Below are positions 10,453-21,463 of a DNA stretch of 64,000 nucleotides, piece by piece. Made by a program: the position numbers and the translations under genes. The notes below the pieces were generated by a model. That model had not been told where the DNA came from. It did not search any database and was given only the letters and a program-made list of their open reading frames with translations. Where the stretch lies: positions 13,348,001-13,412,000 of the forward strand of contig JAWHQI010000009.1 in the NCBI GenBank assembly GCA_033032865.1, read 5' to 3'. The DNA comes from Dactylorhiza incarnata. Taxonomy: Eukaryota; Streptophyta; Magnoliopsida; Asparagales; Orchidaceae. Every line of letters begins with the position of its first letter. The stretch's first letter is position 1.

Positions 10453-11941
10453 ATGGCGTCTCTTGATCATGATCTCGCTTCTACGAGTGTGGAAAATTTT
10501 AATATAAATGAAAAAGTATTATCCCCACCTTTATTTATGGGCAAAAATTATAAAGGGTGGAAAACATTAATGAAACATTTTCTTAAGGCCTTAGATGAAA
10601 AAGTTTGGAATATCCACCTAGCGTACTAAGTAGAAACGAAATTGTTCTAAATGCAAAATCTATGAATAGTATATTTTGTGCGTTAGACCAAAATATTTTC
10701 AAACTTATTTATACTTTACCTACCGCATATGAAATTTGGAATTTTCTTGAAAAAACTTATGATTCTCCTTCAACAGGTACGGAACATTCACAAGAACCGG
10801 AGAATATGCAAGCCTACACAAATGTTCAAGAAAGCAACTCAAATGATGGCTCCATAGAATGCTCATCAAGCGGAAAGGATGATGGAAACTCTTGTTTGGA
10901 AGAGGAAGATGAAGAAGACAAAGGAACAATATGTTCAAATCTTGCCTCATCCACAAGCGCTGTAAGGAAATCAAAATCTCCTATGTTTTGTACTTCTATT
11001 TCTACATTACAATTGCTACAAATTACTAACGTAAGATTAAGAAACTAAAAATGGCTAATGCAAAACTACGTTTAGAAAATAAAACTTTAAAAGCAAATGT
11101 GAATGTAGAATCCAAAAATGAAATGTGTGTATCTCCATCATGCTCTTCATTTGAAAACTCTATATCTTGTTTCGATTGTAATAATATTAAAGAAAAATTC
11201 AAGGAACTTGAAAAAGAGTTTACTTTAGTAAAAGAACAAAATGAAAATTTATGTTTAGAAAACTCTTCTCCGAAAAATGATTGTGCTAAGTGTAATGACT
11301 ATAAAATTGAAATTAAAGAGATGGATGAAACATTTGATGAATATAGAAATAACTATCAAAATCACATTGATTCAACTGTTTCCATCCTTAAAAATAGCAC
11401 AATAGCTTATAATAAAGCTAGACATAATTTAAAGATTAAGAATAATGAATTAAAAACTAAAATCAACTTTCTTAAGGAAATCATAAAGAAAAATTCTCAA
11501 AACATACATTCTCAATATAATGCAAAATCCAAAAGCAAGTTGAATATGATTTCTCAAAAGTTGAATAAGTCAAACAATGGAAATAAAAAACTTCAAAAGA
11601 TTGAAAATGAAATTCCAAAATACAATCATTACTATCATTTACAAAATCAATCTTCTCACAATGTAAAATTAAATGTTCACAAATTTCCTATGAAAAATAC
11701 TTTCAATAATCAATACAATTATAATCTTAAAGAAAAAGATAATCACATTCATAATTTGATACATAAAAATAATATTAAACCAAGGTTTGAATGGAGACCC
11801 AAAGTTAAAGATGAACCACAAACTCCACTCAAAAGGGCTTTTTCATTTCCATCTCCCCAAAAGCAAATACGATGTATTTGGGTACCCAAAGGAACCGCCA
11901 CACCCGGTCCTCTTTGGATACCTAAATCTCTCATTCATTAG
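10453..11941 (+). pseudogene. S2 gag-like ORF, frameshifted
   Basis: The ATG at 10453 starts a gag N-terminus (ENFNINEKVLSPPLF, KNYKGWKTLMKHFLKALDE) that parallels S4. A small deletion near 10607-10612, seen by comparison with S4, shifts the frame; the continuation is 10605-11048 (PPSVLSRNE, CALDQNIFKLIYTLPTAYEI). A stop at 11046 separates it from 11051-11941, 296 codons of largely charged, probably coiled-coil sequence ending in CIWVPKGTATPGPLWIPKSL. No CCHC zinc knuckle is visible, unusual for gag. The role inferred from position and similarity is capsid-like packaging, but the frame is broken at least twice. Confidence 0.75.
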
Positions 11942-13300
11942 TATCCAATCATTTGCATGAAGTAGAAATCAACTAAAAATGAAATATCATCATTCTACTT
12001 CATGATATGCCTAACCTACTTTTTGTTTGTTTATTTTCCTTTTTTTTTGAACCATCATGATATGATCACTTTATATAACTTGTGATATGACTTTCACATA
12101 TTAAACCAAAATTCATAAATAAATCAAATTGAATAAAGTTGAATAAAAAGTCATGTCATTTTTTAAGTTATCTACTTATTCTTTTTATGTTTATCCTTCT
12201 AAATCCATTTCCAAAAAGTCTTATAAAATTTGAAAAACTAAAGTTGTCATATGATATTATTAAGACTAAATAAAATAAGTGTCAAAATGGATTTAAAGGG
12301 TATTTTAGGGGTATTAGGCTAAATTTATAAAATGCACAAGTTTTACTTAGGTATTTAATATATTTGCGTCATTTTGATTACCCCTAGTATGTTTAATCAT
12401 AATCATGTCAAACTGGAATTGAAAAATTGCATGAATATTATTTCACTTATTTATGATCATTTCAATCATGCATATGTTGTGCAAAACTCAAGAATTAAGG
12501 TCTAATGAATATGGAGTTTTAATGAATATGAAACCCATGTACTAAAATTTTAACTTCCGCACCTTTTTGCGATTTCTTCTCATCTCTTCACTTCATTAGA
12601 CAGACCTTACATTGCACAAACATAATTAAGAAAAATCGGAAGCAAAATCGATGCAAATCTACGCTATATGATTAAACTAAGCACTCTCTGTGAGCTAACG
12701 CAGGCGCTAGTACCTAACGCAGGCGCTAGTACCTAACGCCGGCGCTAGTTCAAGTATCCATTTTTCTGTAATTTTAAAATTCTGAAAAATTACTAAATAT
12801 ATATTATTTTATATGTACTACTCATTTTTGCAATTCTGTCTGTAATTTTTTTTTAAATTAAAATACAAAATTACAAAAGTCAAATTACAAAAAATATTTT
12901 GTTTCTTTCTTTGGTTATTTGGTTGATTTCTATTCTTATATACAAAAATCAAATACTAAAATATAAAACAAAAACAAGTATCAAAAATTATTGTTTTGAA
13001 CTTAACTGTTTTATGTATCTTGCGAAAGGGAGATTTGGGCAACCATCCCATCACATCACCTAGTACCGGGAGAACCACTCACAGGGTAGACCTCGGGAAG
13101 TCCAAGATCAAATTATATGAGTTCAAACTTTAAATTAAAATTATTTTTCAAAAATATCAAAAATGATGTATGAACTTTATTGTGAAACTCAAGCATGATT
13201 TAATCCATTATTTAGACTATCTACAATGTTACAATTCATTCCTTCAAACTACTTTAAACATTGTCTTTTTCATGCTTTGATACTTCTAAACACATGTGCA
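11942..13300 (+). other. S2 AT-rich non-coding interior with CTAACGC/GCGCTAG repeats
   Basis: There is no coding signal. At 12694-12749 three near-identical 20-bp units resemble CTAACGCAGGCGCTAGTAC. Each is close to an inverted repeat, and each echoes motifs of the S2 and S4 LTR U3 regions. S4 has related sites at 37855-37892 and 39829-39862, so internal copies of the motif are a shared trait. The rest is AT-rich sequence partly alignable with S4. Confidence 0.6.
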
Positions 13301-13631
13301 TAAATTATATTATAAAATTTGTGTAGAACCAAGCTTAGCATGCCTCCAAGTATGAGTAAATGTTGTATGTTTGATAATGATATTTATTCACTCACTTATT
13401 TTGGCATTGTCTACAAATGTTTCTTAATCCAAGAATGCTTGTGTATGTTTTGTAATAGTACAATGAATTAAAATTGCACAAGTATCTTACCTACACTACC
13501 TTTATTTGCACTTTTAAAAGTTAAGAAAAGTGGTTATGTTTTCATAAATTATATTGGTTTGCAAAACAAGTGTATTCGGAGAACTTTGTACAAAACAAAA
13601 ATCATAAAATGAAGTGACAAAGATAACTCCA

Positions 13632-13871
13632 CCAAGCACTACTTGAACCTCCTGATAAGTCTTAATAAGCGTTGTGAGGTTGAGCACCTTGGAAAGAATA
13701 GTAAAGTGTCTTATGCAAACCTTATATTTCTTTCAAAATAAATACCACTTACTCTTAAGTACACCGGATCACTAGTTTCAATATTAAAATAAAATAAAAT
13801 ATGTGATCCCCCAAGCACTACTTTGCACCCAGATAAGTCTTAATGAGCATTGTGTGTGCAAAGCACCTTGG
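13632..13871 (+). ncRNA. S2 duplicated hairpin with compensatory stem change
   Basis: Two 61-nt copies at 13632-13692 and 13811-13871 both open CCAAGCACTACTT and close AGCACCTTGG, with the loop ATAAGTCTTAAT(A/G)AGC(G/A)TTG conserved. The inner stem differs: AACCTC/GAGGTT (13646-13651 with 13676-13681) in the first, CTTTGCAC/GTGCAAAG (13821-13828 with 13856-13863) in the second. S4 has one copy at 40539-40599 with the AACCTC/GAGGTT stem. Pairing is retained with changed sequence, which points to RNA structure. The function is unknown; packaging, export or dimerisation signals of the element RNA are possible. Confidence 0.55.
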
Positions 13872-14624
13872 TAGTTGTACATTTTTTTGTGCATTGAAGT
13901 GTGTGGAAGTAAAATTATTTGTGTTTTATTGTGCTCTTTACTTTACATATTTCTTGTATTTTTGATTAAAACTTGTGTTTATTCTACTCAAAATACACTT
14001 ATGTGCACATCATTATCTTCCATAACACTTCTTCTCATGAGTATTGGATCCTAATGCAAATTCTATACTACTCTTTATTTATGAAATGCATTATATAACC
14101 TAGCATGATCTCTACAATGTTTTGTATGTTTTGAATTTGTGAATTAATATAATGTTGTAGTAATTTCTCTTTGAAAACATTATTTCATGCTTGGTTACTT
14201 TATTATCAAAATTAAAGATATTAAATGCAAAATGATTTACAAAAAACATCTTCATTTTTGGAATTTAACTCATATATCTTCTTATGAATCGTCATGTTTA
14301 TAAAAAAGATGTTGTATTGTATTTCTATAAGTCTTCCGCATCATCATCACCATATATTTTTACCTTGCGCTTTCATGCTTATATCAAAGTCTTAAATATC
14401 AAAATTTCTTTTTTTTTCAACAAATGGTAGACTTGCTTGGTAAAATTTATATTGGTTGCTCTCAATATGAAAATATTGTAATGCTAAAACTCTGATTCAT
14501 TAAGGGATTCCAAAATAGCTATGTGAGTTGTTTGTTTCTTAAATTCAAATAAAAATATAAATCCATAAGCTATGAACTCATCATTAGATTTAAAACGCTT
14601 AAATGTTTCCAATAATTATTATCC

Positions 14625-14882
14625 ATGACTTCATATCTCACCATAGCGGGGGCGTAGGGTTGTAGACATTAGATAACCTTATCTCTAGTCATGTCTTGTC
14701 CTTAACCGGGGAGGGTTCCAGTGGGGCCTTGCGAGGCACTAGGGGGAAAGAGTGCTAGGTTAAGTATTTGTCTAGTGTTTGCATATGGGACTAACACCCC
14801 AACCTACGGCATGTATGCAGCTCCTCATGCCCATCCGTCACTTAGTACGGGACTAAGGTGTAGACATATTGTCTGGGTAGAT
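14625..14882 (+). ncRNA. S2 conserved structured block
   Basis: About 258 bp are highly similar to S4 at 39270-39528, in contrast to weakly alignable AT-rich flanks. Visible pairings are CTTAACC (14701-14707) with GGTTAAG (14758-14764), GCCT/AGGC at 14726-14737, GGCATG/CATGCC at 14808-14831, and CTTAGT/ACTAAG at 14841-14857. In S4 the first becomes CTTAACC/GGTTGAG and the last CTTAGT/GCTAGG, where A-to-G changes turn A-U pairs into G-U pairs. The 14721-14927 open frame is not conserved as protein in style and is probably spurious. Confidence 0.6.
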
Positions 14883-15265
14883 TGGTTACTTGGAAATCAT
14901 TACTTTTTATGCTTAAAATGTTTATAAAGCAAAATCCTTTGTGTACTTACAATGCTACAACATCTATTTTGTTATGTCTAAAATTCTTAATCATTTACTA
15001 TACTTCACAATTCCTATATAGATGTTCACTTCTAAAAATATTTCATCATGCTTTCCACATCTTTACTACTTGTGCGCTCGATCATGAATACGTTTTCCCT
15101 ACAAGTGGTTTCTTTATGACTATTTCTTCATATTCCTTGTTTTCTCTCTCCTATCTATTGTATTTTTTTCTTAAGCGTTTCACTCTTTATCATGATCATC
15201 CCCTCTCTACACAGTTATTGCACACTTTTTATTGAACTACCTCACCACCCTCTTTTGATAATACC

Positions 15266-15485
15266 AAAAGGGGGAGAATAAATTTGAAAGAAATTAACAC
15301 GTTTTGGGGAGTCAAGTTCATAGGAAGTTTTTTTGTAGGGGGAGCATTCACTTAGGGGGGGAATTCATTTAGGGGGAGCATTTAAACATGCCTAATTTTC
15401 ATGCTTATCTCTATTATAAACACAAATTCCTATCAATTGTATTATTTCTTTCTAAGGGGATTTGTTATTATCAAAAGGGGGAGTT
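15266..15485 (+). other. S2 multiple polypurine tracts
   Basis: AAAAGGGGGAG at 15266-15276, TAGGGGGAGC near 15337, AGGGGGG near 15355, TAGGGGGAGC near 15371, and AAAAGGGGGAG immediately before the 3' LTR (about 15473-15483). The last would prime plus-strand synthesis. Serial tracts upstream of the 3' LTR are a reported Sirevirus trait. A CTTTTG/CAAAAG hairpin precedes the first tract. Confidence 0.75.
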
Positions 15486-17331
15486 TGGTGGAACATGCTT
15501 TCCGCATCTCTTGGTTTGACAATAACAAATCCTATTGTATTTGATCATACTTGTTTTGTGTTTATAGTATGCAGGATTCTGTGTTTTTAAATCTCCATGG
15601 TGCTGTGTATTGTTTCTACCGCGCCACGTTAATTTTACCGATGGCGCTAGCACTAACGAACCGCTGAGACGAAACTGCTGACACGAAACCGCTAAGACGA
15701 AACCGCTGAGACGAAACCGCTGAAAAGGAAACCGCTGAGAAGATCTGAAAGCTCTACCGCGCCGCGCTAACTCTACCGCTGGCGCTAGCATTAACAAACC
15801 ACTGAGAAGAAACCACTGAGAAGGGAAACCGCTGAGATGCAAGCTGGCATTCGACGAAATGTACACTCTACCGCGGGGCGTCAGCGTTACTGCGGCGCGC
15901 TAGTATTCATTCGATGAAATGGAAGTTGCGTTCGACGAACTGGCGCTCGACGAAATGAAACCTGCATTCGACGAACTGCATGCTCTACTGCGGCGCTCGA
16001 TGAAATGCATGCTTTACCGCGGTGCGCTAGAACTACCGCTGGCGCTAGTATTTGATCAACAAAATGAAGGATGCGCTCGATGAAATGCTTATCACTGCGT
16101 TCGACAAATTTGCGATCGACGAAAGCCGAATCTCGTTCGACAAAATTTTGATCGACGAAATATAAGGCCGGTTCGACAAAGATGTTGTCCGACGAAAAGA
16201 ATTGTGCTCTACCGCGAAGCGTTAGCACTGACGCTGGTATTAGCATATATGGAAACTATTGACAGAAAGGAAACAGTAGAGAAAAAGGAATGTTGATGGG
16301 TCGCTATGTTTGGCATGTACTATCGCGGTGCATTAGGTCTAACGCCCGGCGGTAGCTTTTGGAAACATCCCGTCAGCAGTTGATTGAGGAGCAGTTTTGG
16401 TAGAAGATTATGGCTGAAGGAAGGAAATCTCGCTAACGCGGGGCGTTAGAGGTACCGCGGCGCGCTAGTGTTTGGCACTCAGAATGTTTCCTAAACTACC
16501 ACGATCCGTGTGCTTCATTGCCTTATGTGGAAACCGCGGGGCGGTAGTACTACCGTAGGCGGTAGTGGCTGAATATATAAAAAGACGCACGCCGCCTCTG
16601 TTGCTGCTTGCTGATAGAGAAGGAAAAGAAGCCATATATTCAGAGAACTCGTGTGAGCCTTTCCCAAGCATCCCAAAGAACTCTGTCAACGTTCGTGAAC
16701 GCAAAAGAACTTGAAGACCAATATGATCGCATCTACATCGACATCAAGTTCTACTTTTGAGGGAGTTTTTAGTTTGTGTTTTTGTTTTACTTTCAAATTG
16801 TAACCTTTATATCTTTTGTTCGGTAGAGGAACTCGCCACACGACGACTAGGGCCTTGCGGAGACTAGGGGAATTCGCCACACGGCGACTAGGTCTAGGTA
16901 GGACTTAGGGAGGAATTCGCCACACGGCGAAAGGGTCTAGGGAGTAGATCTAGGGGGTGCTCGAGGCCTTTCTGGTGAAAGATTGGCTAGAGCGGCTTGA
17001 GGCCGTATCTGGGGAGAGATCGGCTAAAGCCAACCGGTTCATGGGGATACGAGTCGGTATAAAAAACAAAAAGGGTTTTTCATATTATTCGCTTTGATTT
17101 CTAGCGTCATTGAAATCAGATTTTTGTAATCAATTTTATAAATGATAATCTTGTCTTTTCTTTCTTAATAAATTGATTTCATTTCTAATTTCAGTATCTC
17201 TTTACTTTTGATTTGCAATTAACTGCGACCAAAATATCAAAAGCTTTCTATTAAAGTTTAAAGTTTTTAAAACCCTTATTCACCTCACCCCCCCCCCCCC
17301 CCCCCCCTCTAAGGCGCCTACAGATCCAACA
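15486..17331 (+). repeat. S2 3' LTR (1846 bp)
   Basis: It matches the 5' LTR. The first bases read TGGTGGAACATG instead of TGTTGGAACATG (one change). The U5 C homopolymer is longer here (about 22 C near 17286-17308, against about 12 in the 5' LTR), which accounts for part of the length difference. Many differences between the two LTRs are transitions at CpG sites, as expected from deamination of methylated cytosine. It ends GATCCAACA. Confidence 0.9.
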
Positions 17332-19958
17332 CCTTGCCTATCCTGGAAACCACCTGGTTATAGGATTGCCCTGCTCTATTAGGTGAGGTGCAAAAAGAAG
17401 CAGCCGTCATTGAAGAGGCACCCTCCTATTCACTTGTGGATTCCCCCTCTTGCGCCACCTCTGATATGGATGCTCCTATAATGGGGAAAGTTTCTTCCAC
17501 CACCCTTTATGTTATCATGACTGAATTGTTAGTCGGGGAGAATCTGATTTGTGAAAACATCCTCATTTGTATTCTGGAGGACGATGATATGGAGCCACTT
17601 TCTCCCGTCACCCCTGTTTTATTAATTCTTCTAGTTCTTTTGATTTATTTCCTGAACTCTCTTCTTTCAACCCTGAAATTACTGAATTAATTCTTCCTAT
17701 TTTCCCCCGTGATGCATTTAACGGTATTTCTTGTATCCGCCTGCAGGACTATGAGTCTATGGACCCATTTTCAGGTGATCTTGAGATGCAATCTTGGCAG
17801 GGAAAGCATATGGCAGTGACGGAACACATTGCTTTTTCCACTACATCGTCACTGCTTGTGCTTCCCCTGAAGGATTGGGTGTAGGGAGGCAAGAGATTTT
17901 TCATTGATGATGGATGGTTGGAGGAGATGAAGGAGGATATTTAGGGATGGAGGAGTACCATCTCTCCTAACCACCCCAAATGCTTGGTCTCCAGACCTTT
18001 TTCCTTTATCGTTAGTTACTATTTCAAATCTGCATATAGTTAATCATTTTGATGACCTTGTATTAGTAGTATTTAGAATTTTCAGACTTTCACTATTATA
18101 ATTATACCAGAACAATATATATAATTGTTAATACATGTATTTGGTCCAGCTCAAGGACGTTAAACAAAACGCTCTTGGGAGGCACCACATTGCTATCCAT
18201 GCTTTACTTTTAGTTTCATTAAATTTATCTCTATTTGTATTGTTGTTTCCTATTTCTACTAATTTCCGTTGGATCTGGATTTCTGGGCAGCTGCATTTTA
18301 CCAAATCGGAACCGGGAGCAATGGTATGAGCCAAACACAGACTTAGCGTCTTCCGGAATGCCCCATTCTCGGGCATGGGTAACAAATCTCTTCCTCCTCC
18401 CTTTTATTTTTAGCTTGCCTCTCTTTTAATTAAGTGATTTTCTCGCATTGTGTTCAATGCTCCATTTAAGTCTGGGGGGTAGTTTCGTTCCCATGTGCGT
18501 AAGCACTCGCTTCATGCATTTCGATAAGCATCGCTTTTTCTTATAAAAAACGGTTTTTGCTCCAAATTTTTCACAATTTTTTAATTTTTATCGTTCTAAG
18601 TATCATATTCATCGCACCTGCTTAGATTAGGCTTTAATTTTTGTTAGTTTCATTTAGTTCAATTTTCTTAGGAGTGTAGGTGATACTAATTTATAATTGC
18701 AAAAATCAAAATCGGGTAGTGAATCGTAGACTCATGCAGTGCTCCTAGTTGAGTGCCCATGTTCTCGGATAGAAATTGAATTGGAGTTAATCGCTTGCTT
18801 ATGTTAAATACAATGTAATTTTACTTATTATTGTAGGATTTTATATCCAATCTTCATTAAAATGTGATCGAGTCCGACGCTAGTATAGAGTTGTGTGTAG
18901 TGTCATTAGTGTCGTATTATAGACTCACAATGAGGTGGTGTCCTTTCTCGGTGTCTAGAACTCACCCCTAGTGACCTTCAAAGCATGTGCGATTAGCACT
19001 AATTAACTCCAAGGACATGACTTATGCCTTTACTTGGATAGTTTGAGCATTCATATCCAACCTAATGATCACTATCGTTGCGAGCCAAAATTGAGCCTAC
19101 ACCTCTTTTTTGATCACCTCCACCTCACTAACACCAAAACCAAATTGCCAAAATCCCCATCGCGCTTAGTTTGAGCTTTTGCGATCATTCGGTGGCAAGT
19201 CTAATTCTGTAAATTGGTGAAAATTTCATTATCTCATTTGGGTGTGCTTTTTTAGAAATTATTTGTGAGAAAAGAAAATTTTGAAAATATCATGTTGCTA
19301 AAATGTTTTGTGAAAAAAAAGAGAATAAAAAGAAAAGAAAAAAATAAGAAAAATACTTTTTATTGAGGTATTTGGTGAGCGTCGAGTAACCCCATTTGTT
19401 AAAAGCTAAGTCTGGGGGTGTTACTCACCCAATCTTGTGTGGCGCAGTTTATTTCCGATGCATGAGCTCTTCTTTTTGCTTAAGTGTAATTTAGCCATTC
19501 TTTACTGATTTGATATCCATACCTTAAGCATGAGCCAAATAATTCTCCTACTTAAGTCCTAATGATATTTAGAGTTAGTTAGTGTCGAAGGCAGTGGAGA
19601 AAGTGTGACCGGGCGAGCCTATGGCCATCATCATTGATGGATTTCTTTGGAGGCCATCCTAGTAGTTTTGAGTCTGGAACACCACACTCAGTGTCATTAC
19701 TTTCGCCTACACAACTCGTATGACGAATCACTTAGTTCTTTTGAAAAAGAGTGGATATAGCCTTAGAATAGTTTGTTTAGTTGCATTGTGTTTGCTTTTA
19801 GGTTTAGAGATTTTTTCTACTCTACGTGTATCCTCCTTGGGCACGAGACTTCTTGGTCCACTTTCCTGTTTTGATTTTCAATTTGTAATTAGCATAACGT
19901 ACTCCACTTAGGTAGTCGAATTGCTCGAGATGAGCAATAATTCAAGTCTGGGGGTATT
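17332..19958 (+). pseudogene. AT1: Athila-like element tail, decayed
   Basis: The left part (17332-17880) contains protein-like fragments of unknown identity (PSYSLVDSPSC, FPRDAFNGISCIRLQDYESM) without a long open frame. From 18138 the block GGTCCAGCTCAAGGACGTTA followed by CTCTTGGGAGGCA matches the post-pol block of AT2 at 30558. Further shared blocks are AAGTCTGGGGG at 18468, 19408 and 19944, and GTGTGACCGGGCGAGC near 19606 (AT2 near 31854). The final purine tract lies just before the LTR at 19959. No pol domain is readable. Its 5' portion is not identifiable in the window. Confidence 0.6.
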
Positions 19959-21425
19959 TGATGAGCACATTTTATATAGTATTTTAGGCTCCTTTAATAG
20001 CTCAGTTTCATCTCTTTTCGCTCATCTTTCTTTTGATTTTAGCATAAAATCTATGTTTGTAGTTTAGAGTCTATTGTGCAAGTTTTAGCTATTTAGAGCT
20101 TAGTTTAGGTCATTCCTTGCATGAAAGAGATTTCATATCCTTCTCTTTCTATTTTGTTTTATGTTTGTCTATGTGGATGCATTGTTCTGGTGGGTATGGT
20201 TGTGTTTCATGCAGGTACAGACTTGTGTGGATTTCTGGAGATTTTCGGCCAATTTCGCATTGATGGCCACTGATCGTGCATTTTACTTCACGCAAGATCA
20301 GTGGACTCTTCGTGCACGACTAGTGGTTGTGCGCACTATTTGGCCAAAATTTCCAGTGACTCGCACGAGTACTGGCCCTTCTTCGCGCAAGATCAGTGGA
20401 TTTCTTCGCGCATGACTAGTGGTCGTGTCTTAAAAATCTCCTCGATTCTTCTCAACATTTTTGCCTCCCACCATTTCTTATCGACGAATGTTTCTTCGCA
20501 CACGAGTAGAGGACATTCCTTAGCGCATGACCAGTGGTCGTGTGGCTACTCGTGCGTGCTTATCTTTCTGATATTTTTGGTACAGGTTCCTTGGCGCACG
20601 AGTACTGGACTTTCCTTAGTGCACGACCAGTGGTCGTACGTCTACTCTTTCGCAGTCAACGCCTAAGAGGCGATTTTTCTTCCTCCAAGGGTTAGGGATC
20701 ATCCCCTAAGCTCTCTCCATCATCTAAGAGCATCCAAGTGAAGATCAAGCCTCCATTTCCTCTCTGCAAGCTAGGATCCTGAGGAGGAGATGTGGACGGT
20801 GCATTCCCTCGAGAAGACGGGCTAGAAGGGTGACAACTTTAAGGACCCCAGATGATAGCCGACGATCGGAGCTTCAAAGGAGTGTACCTCCGAAGTTTCC
20901 ACTGCATCCACAGAATAGTATCGAGCACTGTTTGTATCTTCTCTTCTTTTTTCACTAGTTTGGTAGTTGAATGGTTGTGTTCTTCTATTTATGACGATGG
21001 TTGTGGACATGGTTTTTCTTATTTGCAAATCTCTGTGATTTATTGTTTGCCATGTTCCTTTGAGTTGCTTAGGAGGCCTAACCTCTTGTATGTGTTACTT
21101 TCCATTTGATTTCTTGTGTTGACATTAAGAGAAAGGTTGACCTGAGCATTTGCTAGGTGCAATGAGCGAAGCGGAGGTTTGCGAACCGTGGAGGCACGAA
21201 GCGGTGTAGGCGACCCACATAGTTTCAAGTTTCCTTTTTCCGCATTAGCTGTAATCCGAAAACAAAACCCACGTTAAACCCCGACTTATGAGACTTCAAT
21301 CTCAAGACTCTCCTCAAATGATTAATCCACCCTATCGTGTTCCACATGAGATTTGATACTCGGGGATCTATTCCCATTTTATTTATTACTTGACAATGAC
21401 CGGTTCACTGCCGTTCGGACCGCAG
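19959..21425 (+). repeat. AT1 3' LTR (right boundary approximate)
   Basis: It begins TGATGAGCACATTTT directly after AAGTCTGGGGGTATT; the AT2 LTR begins TGATGAGTCC in the same context. Near its right end ATTTATTACTTGAC and GACCGGT...CACT match the end of the AT2 LTR (25447-25490). The exact terminus is unclear because C1 copia sequence on the other strand begins within the next 40 bp. Length is about 1.45 kb, close to the 1413 bp of AT2. Confidence 0.65.
20290..20640 (+). repeat. AT1 LTR CGTGCG palindrome cluster
   Basis: Recurring segments such as GCGCATGACTAGTGGTCGTG and CGCACGAGTACTGG alternate, a decayed form of the GCGCACGACCANTGGTCGTGC palindromes in the AT2 LTRs. Two Athila LTRs that have diverged elsewhere therefore share the same type of U3 array. 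Confidence 0.65.
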
Positions 21426-21463
21426 TCTCGCTCCCGCCTATAACGGTGCAGCGGAATAGCGCT

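Larger units (their letters stand above)
8570..17331 (+). mobile_element. S2: non-autonomous Sirevirus-like LTR element (8762 bp)
   Basis: Complete architecture is visible: 5' LTR 8570-10403, tRNA-iMet primer-binding site 10406-10421, a gag-only coding region 10453-11941, 3.3 kb of AT-rich non-coding sequence with conserved structured blocks, a cluster of polypurine tracts 15266-15485, and 3' LTR 15486-17331. Flanking 5-mers are CCATG (8565-8569) and CCTTG (17332-17336), a TSD with one mismatch. No protease, integrase or reverse transcriptase is present, so movement would need a partner. S4 is a second member of the same group in this window. Multiple polypurine tracts are a reported Sirevirus feature. 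Confidence 0.85.

Noticed and set aside
14721..15235. Open frames of 68 and 117 codons in the S2 3' interior
   Set aside because: The first overlaps the structured block. S4 has only a shorter, shifted partner (39419-39613), and the changes keep RNA pairing rather than protein sequence.
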